Shown in pieces: positions 37,008-44,598 of a DNA stretch of 64,000 nt (position 1 is the first letter of the stretch; each line of letters starts with the position of its first letter). Source of the DNA: Puniceicoccus vermicola. GTDB lineage: Bacteria > Verrucomicrobiota > Verrucomicrobiia > Opitutales > Puniceicoccaceae. Both the position numbers and the translations under genes were made by a program. The stretch spans positions 153,310-217,309 of the forward strand of contig NZ_JACHVA010000126.1 in the NCBI RefSeq assembly GCF_014230055.1. Reading direction: 5' to 3'. Below the pieces are notes generated by a model. That model saw only the letters and a program-made list of their open reading frames with translations, had not been told where the DNA came from and searched no databases.

Positions 37008-37671
37008 AAATTTTTCTGTCGGTGAATTTTGCGGCGACGTCTCCCGGGGTCATTGCTTCTACGTGCATATCTGCAAAGAGGAACTGTGCCTCGCCATTGT
37101 GACGATAGTCGATGTACTTGTTTCCATCTACGCTGGCGTTCTCGACGTCACTCGAAAATCGTGACCAATTGGTTCCATCGCGGCACAGGCCGTGCCAGGT
37201 GACTCTTGCATCAAACAGTAGAACCGCATCATTCAGGTTCTCAATGGTTAGGACTGACCTTGGGATGGAAGTGTTCACGGCCTCATTCCACTTTGTCAGC
37301 CCAAACATCCCGCCCCCCGCAGAATAGGCGCGGCGCACTTTCCAGTCGTCAGTGGACTCTGCATTTCCTCCGCCATCCAGGGCTGGTATCGTGTTAGATC
37401 CGTAGACGCCTAAATATGCCTGCAAGGCTTGGCGGTCCCATGGAACACTGTCGACCGCGACCGGCGGATAGGTTTGCTTGTTCTCTTGGGAGTAGCACTG
37501 CAATGCGACTCCCAGTTGCCGTAATTGGTTGGCGCCCTTCGCTTGTCGTGCATTTACCAGTATGGTGTGTGTGGTCGGGATCAAGATGGCAGCCAGAGCC
37601 ACGATCACAGCGACTGCGACCAGCATCTCTATCAGAGAGAACCCCGTACGACGATTTTGTGCTTTCATCAT
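36991..37671 (-). CDS. Pseudopilin-like protein (module D), variant C-terminal motif
   Basis: About 226 residues from the first of two adjacent ATGs at 37671 (MMKAQNRRTG). The prepilin site is TGFSLIEMLVAVAVIVALAA, followed by HTILVNARQAKGANQLRQLG. The C-terminal motif is RHNGEAQFLFADMHVEAM, where the usual Gly of F-x-D-G-H is Met. It starts a unit of four overlapping genes: pseudopilin, binding protein, GH39-like enzyme, deacetylase. Overlap with the next gene is 17 bases. This is the clearest case in the window of a pseudopilin translated together with extracellular enzymes. Confidence 0.87.
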   Translation of the reverse strand: MMKAQNRRTGFSLIEMLVAVAVIVALAAILIPTTHTILVNARQAKGANQLRQLGVALQCYSQENKQTYPPVAVDSVPWDRQALQAYLGVYGSNTIPALDGGGNAESTDDWKVRRAYSAGGGMFGLTKWNEAVNTSIPRSVLTIENLNDAVLLFDARVTWHGLCRDGTNWSRFSSDVENASVDGNKYIDYRHNGEAQFLFADMHVEAMTPGDVAAKFTDRKIYEGTK

Positions 37672-37696
37672 AGCCACAGTCGTTAACGGATTGCCT

Positions 37697-38623
37697 TTAT
37701 GAGTATCGAATGTTTCGGCGGGCAATGATCGAGAGAAGCATGCAGGCTCCTCCAAATAGAAGGGCACCCGTCGACGGCTCAGGTACCACAGTCAACGATC
37801 CGGCTCCGGAGAACGACGAAGTGGAAAGCAGTGTATTCAGATCTGAACTCGAATAGGTTCCCGAACTTACGGAGGAAGCACCAAATTCAAAGGATGCAAC
37901 GGTTAAGTCGTTATCCAGGATCATGGTGCTGTCGGAGCTGGCCATCGAAAATGCTGAACTGGTGATCGTCAAATTGGCCGCCAGAGTCAGGTTGCCTTTA
38001 TTTAGATTGAGGCTGCCAGAAAAGCCCGAGGCATCCGTAACGCTCAAACCGTAGTTAATCGAAGAGGGTCCGTCGTATCCGATGGAAAGATGACCGCTGC
38101 CCAGTAGATTGGAAATGTTTGTGGTCAAATGATTGCCGGTATACGCTCCCTTGAGGTAGGCGAAATCTCCTGGCGATGACGTGGACTCGGAGAGAACTGT
38201 GAAATTTGTTATATTCCAAGTGGACTGAACATTCGAACCATTGTTCGCGTTGGCAGCAGCGACGCCACCGAGGCCCATGAAAATATTCTCCGTCACAAGA
38301 GTGCCCGACTTGATCAGCAATGCACCGCCGGTGCGTCCGCCGGCGTCACGAATGGTGAGCGAATCCCCGGGGAAGGTTGAGTTCCACGTCGGCGTATTAG
38401 GCGATCTCAATAGATAGCCGTTCGTGTCGTAGTCTTTGCCGGCGGATGCGGGTTGGCCGTCCGACCAGTCTGCGCCCGTATTCCAGCTCTCACTGGTGGT
38501 ATTGCTGTCGATGAGGTCGACGGCATTGAGGGAATAGGAGCTAAACGCTGCGAGGAGGCAGACAGTGGATGAGAGTAGAGGGGATCTTGGGAGACGGGTG
38601 TGGTTAGTTTTTTTGGGGGTCAT
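37697..38623 (-). CDS. PEP-CTERM autotransporter-like beta-repeat protein
   Basis: About 308 residues from the ATG at 38623 (MTPKKTNHTRLP). The signal peptide is SSTVCLLAAFSSYSLNA. The mature part is Ser/Thr/Asn-rich with short beta strands (LTIRDAGGRTGGALLIK, LVTENIFMGLGG, LAANLTITSSAFSMASSD) like the passenger repeats of autotransporter-type adhesins, which form a beta helix. The C-terminus has the sorting signal VPEPSTGALLFGG, a hydrophobic helix and ARRNIRYS. It lies between the module D pseudopilin (26 bases) and the divergent LacI gene, so it is the first gene of the module D run. Confidence 0.85.
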   Translation of the reverse strand: MTPKKTNHTRLPRSPLLSSTVCLLAAFSSYSLNAVDLIDSNTTSESWNTGADWSDGQPASAGKDYDTNGYLLRSPNTPTWNSTFPGDSLTIRDAGGRTGGALLIKSGTLVTENIFMGLGGVAAANANNGSNVQSTWNITNFTVLSESTSSPGDFAYLKGAYTGNHLTTNISNLLGSGHLSIGYDGPSSINYGLSVTDASGFSGSLNLNKGNLTLAANLTITSSAFSMASSDSTMILDNDLTVASFEFGASSVSSGTYSSSDLNTLLSTSSFSGAGSLTVVPEPSTGALLFGGACMLLSIIARRNIRYS

Positions 38624-38673
38624 GCGAAAAAGATGGGTAGTAAATTGGCGGAGGTCAAATAAAAATAAAAAAT

Positions 38674-38775
38674 TTATCACTTGATAATGTGTGATAGATG
38701 CCTGAATAATAAGAAATAGAGAATGAATTATACTGAAATTTTGAGAAAATTTGATTTTTGATAATATGTTTATCG
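38674..38775. promoter_or_regulatory. Candidate LacI operators of module D
   Basis: TTATCACTTGATAA at 38674-38687 is a perfect inverted repeat (TTATCA, 2-base centre, TGATAA). TGATAATATGTTTATCG at 38759-38775 repeats the half sites and ends 4 bases before the LacI ATG at 38780. The region is very A/T-rich. Placement next to a LacI gene and ahead of the divergent PEP-CTERM gene supports an operator pair; binding is inferred. Confidence 0.5.
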
Positions 38776-38779
38776 TTGA

Positions 38780-39880
38780 ATGAAGACATCGCCAAGAAAA
38801 CCCAGGGCCATCACGATTTCCCAGATTTCAAAGGCGGCTGACGTCTCCCCGAGTGCGGTATCGGCCCTTTTGAATGATCGTGACTACGGCATTCGCATTA
38901 GTGAAAAGACACGCGCACGCATCATGAAAGCCTGCCGCGAGCTGAACTATCGACCGAAGAATCCGGCTGCCCTCGCCCGCATCTATCCCTCGATGGGAGA
39001 CATTTGCTTTCTGATCAATTCCGGGGTTCCGGGCGGCGTTCATCACCATTATTTCGGACAGATGTTATCTGGTGCCGTCGCCTCTCTCGAGGACCCTACT
39101 TCGCATATCGCCTATTCGCTGTTCGATCCCGAGATCGATTACGTGAATCATCCGGAATCTCTTCCGCAGTCACTCCGATCCGGAAGTGCCACACAAATCA
39201 TCGCCGCGAGTACGCCAAACACTTCGTTCGTTCAGGCAATTCTTAAACGCAACATTCCTTTCGTCTATTTAGGCCATCACATGGACGAAGTAGGCCTTTG
39301 TAGCATCGTCCCCGATTACGCGGAAGCGACTCGTCAATCGGTGAGATATTTGGCTCAATTGGGACACCGACGGATCGCCTATCTGACCGGCCCCTTCGGT
39401 GACAGTACCTACAACTTGCTCGAGCTGCAGCGTGGTTACGTTGAAGGTTTGAGGGATTGTGGCTTTCCAATCAGTCCACAGTATATCTACCATTGCGACT
39501 TCGATCAGGGCAATTTTGGGCAGGATCAGTTGATTGAAGCGACCAAGCACTTGATTTCCCTAAAGGAAAGGCCCTCTGCAATCATGTGTTTCCATGATAC
39601 TGCTGCAACTGTCGTCGCTTCCTATCTTCAGAGCGTAGGACTTAGAATCCCCGAAGACATCAGTATCATGGGGTGTAACGATGAACCTTCGGCTTCCACC
39701 TATCACCCGCCTCTTAGCACGGTGCACTTTCCGCTTTCAGAGATGGGTGCGCGGGCAGTCAAGGAGCTCGAAAATCAAATTCTTTTCGGTCGCCTGGATA
39801 AACCCGTTAACATCAGTTTGCCGGTCAGCATCGTAGAACGGCAATCATGTGGTCCTTGCCCGAGTCCGTCTGGGGTGTAA
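38780..39880 (+). CDS. LacI-family transcriptional regulator (module D)
   Basis: A 366-residue LacI-type repressor. The DNA-binding domain is ITISQISKAADVSPSAVSAL with LNDRDYGIRISEKTRARI and the hinge LNYRPKNPAALARIYPSMG. The sensor domain includes QSVRYLAQLGHRRIAYLTGP and EDISIMGCNDEPSASTYHPP, both canonical. It is divergent from the module D unit with an A/T-rich gap carrying palindromes and is followed 148 bases later by the GH10 gene on the same strand, which it may also control. Confidence 0.92.
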   Translation: MKTSPRKPRAITISQISKAADVSPSAVSALLNDRDYGIRISEKTRARIMKACRELNYRPKNPAALARIYPSMGDICFLINSGVPGGVHHHYFGQMLSGAVASLEDPTSHIAYSLFDPEIDYVNHPESLPQSLRSGSATQIIAASTPNTSFVQAILKRNIPFVYLGHHMDEVGLCSIVPDYAEATRQSVRYLAQLGHRRIAYLTGPFGDSTYNLLELQRGYVEGLRDCGFPISPQYIYHCDFDQGNFGQDQLIEATKHLISLKERPSAIMCFHDTAATVVASYLQSVGLRIPEDISIMGCNDEPSASTYHPPLSTVHFPLSEMGARAVKELENQILFGRLDKPVNISLPVSIVERQSCGPCPSPSGV

Positions 39881-40028
39881 TGGGACGCTCGATTCGCCTA
39901 GGGGATGAATGAGCCTGAATCGGACATCACCGCCACAGATAGGTTGTGGGAAAACGCTCTTATCCGCCTGAGCCCAGTCAAACTCTCGCAGGTCCTGACA
40001 CTCGAAGACAAACAATCCCAACATACAC

Positions 40029-41354
40029 ATGCACAATAAAGCTTTTACTGAAGAAGCGCAGTCAATGCTCGCGCACCTGATGACCGATGATCCTCAAATG
40101 GATCATCGCATCGCAGCTGGAATTGAGGAAAATCGCAAAGGCTGGGGAAGGCTCCAGCTCGTCTCGAGGGACGGGTCGCCCATTGGGCGCGCTGACGTGA
40201 AGTTGCGTCAACTCAAGCATGAATTCCACTTTGGTTGTAACGCATTCTTGCTCGATCAGCTCCCGGAAAGTGAAAAAAACGAGCGTTACCGTGAGCTCTT
40301 TAGCAAACTGTTCAATCTGGCAGTTGTGCCCTTTTACTGGTCTGACTTGGAACCGGAGGAAGGTAAGCTTCGGTTTGAGAAGGAAAGCCCTTTCATTTAC
40401 CGCCGCCCTCCTGCTGACTTGGTTCTCGAGTTCTGCAATGAGCAGGGGATTACTCCCAAGGGTCACCCGCTTCTCTGGCATAACTTCCGTCCAAGTTGGC
40501 TATCCTGTGATGAGACGGAAATGAGGGAGAAAATCCACCGTCGCTTCCAGCAAATTAGCGATCGCTATGCGGATAAGATTAAGATTTGGGATGTCTGCAA
40601 CGAGGCGCAGACACTCACGGTTGACGAGCGCATTACGCATGTGCCCGAAAATCATGTGGAGTATGCATTCGAGTTGGCCGAACGCTATTTCCCAACCTGC
40701 ACGAAGACCTACAACGATGATCGCATTTGGTATCGCTACAGCCGGACCTACTCGCCGGTCTACCTTCTGCTCAAGTCGCTCATGCAGCAGGGGCATAAAG
40801 TCGACGCTCTCGGCCTGCAGCTCCACATGTTTCCGAGCACATTTTACAATGCATTCCGCTACTTGAATCCGCGCAATCTCTTCAACTGCTTCGATCTTTA
40901 CGGAAGCCTGAATATTCCCCTCAACATGTCCGAGATCAGCATTACCAGTCGTCGGGATTTTGGGGACGGAGATGCCTTCCAAGAAATTGTCGCGGAAAAA
41001 CTTTATCGCATCTGGTTCAGCCATGCCGCCATGAACGGAATTGTCTGGTGGAACATGGTCGATAATACGGCAGCCTATGCCCCGCTCGGTGATGAAACGG
41101 CGGGTGAGAATCAGCTACGCGCCGGACTGGTCAACTACGACATGACAACCAAGCCGGCCTATAAAGCACTGCACCGACTGATCCATGAAGAATGGCAAAC
41201 GCATCCAGAATTCGAATATAATGAAGGGGCGAAGAACCAATTCCGGGCGTTTTATGGCGACTACGAACTGACGGTTACGACCGACCAAGGCACGAGCAAA
41301 CACACCATCAAGCTCTCTCGGAGCGATCTGAATACGTTCAGGATTGAAGTTTGA
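40029..41354 (+). CDS. GH10 endo-beta-1,4-xylanase, cytoplasmic type
   Basis: A 441-residue GH10 enzyme without signal peptide. HEFHFGCNAF is the N-terminal family block, GHPLLWHNFRPSW the substrate-binding block, WDVCNEAQ carries the acid/base Glu192 and LNMSEISI the nucleophile Glu302. The nucleophile block reads SEISI instead of the more common TELDI, and the enzyme belongs to the shorter non-secreted group, so it probably acts on xylo-oligosaccharides in the cytoplasm. It follows the module D LacI gene. With the esterases and deacetylase upstream it supports acetylated xylan as a substrate of this locus. Confidence 0.93.
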   Translation: MHNKAFTEEAQSMLAHLMTDDPQMDHRIAAGIEENRKGWGRLQLVSRDGSPIGRADVKLRQLKHEFHFGCNAFLLDQLPESEKNERYRELFSKLFNLAVVPFYWSDLEPEEGKLRFEKESPFIYRRPPADLVLEFCNEQGITPKGHPLLWHNFRPSWLSCDETEMREKIHRRFQQISDRYADKIKIWDVCNEAQTLTVDERITHVPENHVEYAFELAERYFPTCTKTYNDDRIWYRYSRTYSPVYLLLKSLMQQGHKVDALGLQLHMFPSTFYNAFRYLNPRNLFNCFDLYGSLNIPLNMSEISITSRRDFGDGDAFQEIVAEKLYRIWFSHAAMNGIVWWNMVDNTAAYAPLGDETAGENQLRAGLVNYDMTTKPAYKALHRLIHEEWQTHPEFEYNEGAKNQFRAFYGDYELTVTTDQGTSKHTIKLSRSDLNTFRIEV

Positions 41355-41628
41355 TCCGGATCAAGGCGCTGGTTTGTGGGCGCAACCTATTTCGCTTTCA
41401 CAGAGCAGCAAGGGAGGGGGCAATTAGAAATGGCCCGAGCTTCCAACGTCCAGGGGCGGCTACTTCTCGGAAGCAGGGAAGAGTCGCTTTCGTGCGAATG
41501 CTTTGCCGGATCCGGTTTTCAGATAACTTTCGAAGCTTCGGGCCGTGGAGGCTTTTTCGAAGGCGGCGTAGAATATGAGGTCGAAGGGGGCGTGGGCTGC
41601 GGAGTGCTGAATTCACAGGTAGGCCAAA

Positions 41629-41883
41629 TCAAAAGTGTTTTTTTGCGAAAGCCCTCCCTGATCCAGATTTGAGGTATTTCTCGAACGCGCGGGCTTTGGC
41701 CGGATCCCGGAAACGAATGGCAGTTTCGACGATCCACGGACGATATTTAGCGGTGTGGGGAACGCCGCCCTCGTTGTGTTTTTGCAAGCGTGCGTCGAGG
41801 TCGTTTGTGCATCCTGTGTAGTGTGCGTCTTTGGCGGACGTACTGCGCAGGATGTAGACGTATGTAAAATCGGATGCTGGCAT
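41629..41883 (-). CDS. GIY-YIG nuclease superfamily protein
   Basis: A short 84-residue GIY-YIG domain. The two defining blocks are YVYILRS and HYTGCTNDLDARLQKHN; the conserved Arg and the Glu of AFEKYLKS are present. Stand-alone proteins of this type (YhbQ/UPF0213-like) are widespread and of uncertain function, possibly DNA repair. It is upstream of the tmRNA 3' end with 108 bases between and is read in the same direction. There is no sign that it belongs to the polysaccharide modules. Confidence 0.88.
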   Translation of the reverse strand: MPASDFTYVYILRSTSAKDAHYTGCTNDLDARLQKHNEGGVPHTAKYRPWIVETAIRFRDPAKARAFEKYLKSGSGRAFAKKHF

Positions 41884-41958
41884 GCCAAGCCGTAGCTGAA
41901 GCGATTGGGGAAAGAAAGTATCGAATGCCCGCCGCCGTCCTTCGGACTATGGCGTGGC

Positions 41959-42372
<414 letters not shown>

Positions 42373-42486
42373 CGATCCAAGCTGTGGGTTGAGGAGCTGC
42401 TGGTGTAGCAGAACCTTTCACAGAACAGAATTGATGAATGTAGAAGGCGGAATGGCGAATGGCGAATGAAAAATGGAGGAGTTGTT

Positions 42487-42549
42487 GGGGCGAGGGGCGA
42501 GGGGCGAGGGGCAAAGGACGTGGGGCTAGGGACGAGGGGCGAGGGGCGA
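42487..42549. repeat. Degenerate GGGGCGA heptamer tandem array
   Basis: Nine 7-base units: three exact GGGGCGA, then GGGGCAA, AGGACGT, GGGGCTA, GGGACGA, and two more exact GGGGCGA. It follows GGCGAAT-type heptamers around 42448-42470. A similar GCGAATGG text is at 47583-47609. Confidence 0.75.
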
Positions 42550-42647
42550 GAATGGGAGAGGCGAGAGTGGGAGAACGGGTTGGTTTGCACTTGGGTAGGA
42601 CATTGGGCGTGTCTGAAAGGACCTCCCCACCAGCTGGCGCTGGTTCC

Positions 42648-42676
42648 CCCCTCCTACTCGTAGGAGGGGAGTTTTT
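42648..42676 (+). terminator. Rho-independent terminator hairpin
   Basis: CCCCTCCTA (42648-42656) pairs perfectly with TAGGAGGGG (42661-42669) across a CTCG loop, followed by AG and TTTTT. The T run is on the plus strand, but no plus-strand gene ends upstream, so it may end a small RNA. Confidence 0.7.
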
Positions 42677-42729
42677 ATCGGGGTTGTCCGAGAGTTTATC
42701 GGTGAGTGTACCGATGCTGCAGATGGAAC

Positions 42730-42858
42730 CAACCAACCTCTGAACGTCAGAAGGTCCGAACCCGCGGGAACGCCTTAACCTCCGAACCCCCTAACCTCTC
42801 AACATCAAAACCTCCGAACCTCTAAACTTCCCAACTCCCCCTCCCCAACTTCCCCCTC
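42730..42858. repeat. Degenerate AACCTCYN octamer tandem array
   Basis: About fourteen loosely repeated 8-base units such as AACCTCTG, AACGTCAG, AACCTCCG, AACCTCTC, AACCTCTA and AACTTCCC. The same unit occurs in the opposite orientation at 58618-58697, so this is a family of short repeats in this genome. Confidence 0.7.
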
Positions 42859-42993
42859 CCATTTAGATTGACCCGGTCCGGGCTGAGGGCAGGATAATGG
42901 GTTCATGCATTTCTTGGCTCACTCCAAAATCCCGGTTTTTCTCTCGGTAGAGAGAGGCGGTTGAGGGTGCTTTGATTGCAGCAAGTTTCCTGA

Positions 42994-43019
42994 CCCGCCT
43001 TTAATCCGGCGGGTTTTTT
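42994..43019 (+). terminator. Terminator-like hairpin in the MATE gene leader
   Basis: CCCGCC (42994-42999) pairs with GGCGGG (43008-43013), followed by six T. It is 41 bases before the MATE start, with another hairpin (TCTCTC-GGTA-GAGAGA, 42940-42955) upstream. As no plus-strand gene ends here, it may be an attenuator rather than an ordinary terminator. Confidence 0.6.
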
Positions 43020-43059
43020 CGTTTCTGGGAAAGAACGCCGGTTGGTTTTCTTTTTTTTG

Positions 43060-44433
43060 ATGAATATTCGTTCCCAGTTTTTCCGTGAAATACGAGCTAC
43101 CTTGGTATTGGCCTTTCCTTTGATCATCGGGGAGTTGAGCCAGATGGCCTTGGGGGTGGCGGATACCATCATGATCGGACAGGTCGGGGTGGTGGAGTTG
43201 GCGGCCTCGGCGTTTGTCAATTCGGTGCTGCACCTGCCGTTGATGCTGGGGTTCGGTCTGCTGATCGGTGTCTCGGTCAGGGTCTCTCAGGCTCGTGGAG
43301 AAGGGAATCCGGTGGCGGCGCGCAGTGCTCTGCGGAACGGGCTTTACTTGGGCTTGGGAATTGGGCTGCTGACGATTCTGGGGGCGTTTGTCGTGGTCCC
43401 TCGCCTCCATTGGTTTGGGCAGGATCCAGAAGTCGTCGCCGCCTCTCCGCGGTATTTTTACCTGGTCGCGGTTTCGCTGCTTCCCGCGTTGATGGCGATT
43501 GCGATTAAGGCGCACGCCGATGCGATGAATCGGCCTTGGATGCCGTTCTGGATCATCGGGGCAGGGGTGGTGCTGAACATATTTCTCAACTGGCTTCTGA
43601 TTTACGGTTCTTGGGGATTTCCTGAATGGGGTCTGGAAGGGGCGGGGATCGCAACCGCGTTGTCCCGTTTTGCGACGTTGGTGGTCATTTTTCTCTGGTG
43701 CTTGCGAGCCGCTCCGGATTACCGGGAATGGTTGCCCGTGCGATGGTTTCGGGGGCCGGAGTGGGGGACCATGCGTTCGCTTTTGCAGATCGGGATTCCA
43801 TCCAGCATCCATCTTCTGGCCGAGGTCGGGGCCTTCGTCATGGCGGCGTTGTTGGTCGGTCGGCTGGGGGCTACGGCTTTGGCGTCCCACCAGATTGCCC
43901 TCACTTGTGCGGCGACCACGTTCATGGTGCCTCTGGGCATTGGGATGGCTCAAACGGTGCGAGTCGGGGAGGCCTATGGAGCGAAACAGCCCGAGCGACT
44001 ACGCTTGATTGCTTTGGGGGGGACTTTGTTGGTGGTGCTTTTTGCTCTCACTAGTGCGAGTAGTTTCGTCGCTTTCCGGTGGGAGCTGGCAGGCCTCTTC
44101 AGCGATGATGCCGGAGTTATCGCTCTGTGTGCGCACTTGCTGGTGATTACGGCCGTCTTCCAGCTTTTCGATGGCCTGCAGATCAGCGCCTCGACTTCTT
44201 TGCGGGGGATGAATGACGTACGGTTCCCCGCCGCTCTGGCGTTTGGGGTCTATTGGATGATCGCCCTGCCTCTCGGTGCGGTGCTCGCGTTCTGGCTGCA
44301 TTGGGGTGCCGCTGGTATCTGGTGGGGGATCACCCTGGGTATGATGATTTCAGCGGTGGTCTTGTCGCGGCGGCTGGTGCAGAAGATGCGCGGGGTGAGT
44401 CGCGAATTGCTGACTTCGCATGGCGAAGGGTGA
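43060..44433 (+). CDS. MATE-family multidrug efflux transporter
   Basis: About 457 residues with 12 hydrophobic segments. The N-terminal LVLAFPLIIGELSQMALGVA and DTIMIGQVGVVELAASAF are the MATE signatures, repeated in the second half (GIPSSIHLLAEVGAFVMAAL, LVGRLGATALASHQIALT). It would export cationic drugs or metabolites using sodium or protons. The start is the ATG at 43060; a TTG at 43042 reads into a T-rich leader and is rejected. Its leader has two hairpins, the second with a T run, so expression may be controlled by attenuation. Confidence 0.93.
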   Translation: MNIRSQFFREIRATLVLAFPLIIGELSQMALGVADTIMIGQVGVVELAASAFVNSVLHLPLMLGFGLLIGVSVRVSQARGEGNPVAARSALRNGLYLGLGIGLLTILGAFVVVPRLHWFGQDPEVVAASPRYFYLVAVSLLPALMAIAIKAHADAMNRPWMPFWIIGAGVVLNIFLNWLLIYGSWGFPEWGLEGAGIATALSRFATLVVIFLWCLRAAPDYREWLPVRWFRGPEWGTMRSLLQIGIPSSIHLLAEVGAFVMAALLVGRLGATALASHQIALTCAATTFMVPLGIGMAQTVRVGEAYGAKQPERLRLIALGGTLLVVLFALTSASSFVAFRWELAGLFSDDAGVIALCAHLLVITAVFQLFDGLQISASTSLRGMNDVRFPAALAFGVYWMIALPLGAVLAFWLHWGAAGIWWGITLGMMISAVVLSRRLVQKMRGVSRELLTSHGEG

Positions 44434-44598
44434 GCTGCGGATAGCGGAATGTGTTAACCATGTCCTGAACCTTTTTGGTTCCCTGGGTCTTGAACCTACA
44501 CCGGATCACGGCTCGTTTTGAGTTAACCCTTCATTTTTCGAACAGAATCAGGCAGGTTCTCTGCTCGGGAGACGAAGCATCGAAGACAGAATCCTAGT

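Larger units (their letters stand above)
42373..43059. other. 687-base intergenic region with repeat arrays and two terminator-like hairpins
   Basis: This gap between the tmRNA and the MATE gene holds a heptamer array (42487-42549), an octamer array (42730-42858), a strong hairpin with a T run (42648-42676) and a second terminator-like hairpin (42994-43019). No protein-coding frame looks real; frames here follow the low-complexity repeats. Confidence 0.6.

Noticed and set aside
41376..41672. Small open frame after the GH10 gene
   Set aside because: Gly/Glu-rich, no domain, no ribosome site, overlaps the GIY-YIG gene on the other strand; treated as intergenic.
42919..43953. Long open frame on the minus strand over the MATE gene (344 codons)
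   Set aside because: Rich in Arg, Pro, His and Gln as expected for an antisense shadow; the plus-strand MATE gene is certain.
44467..44481. GAACC-TTTTT-GGTTC hairpin between the MATE and DUF748 genes
   Set aside because: Short stem with a T-rich loop but no T run after it; too weak to call as a terminator.
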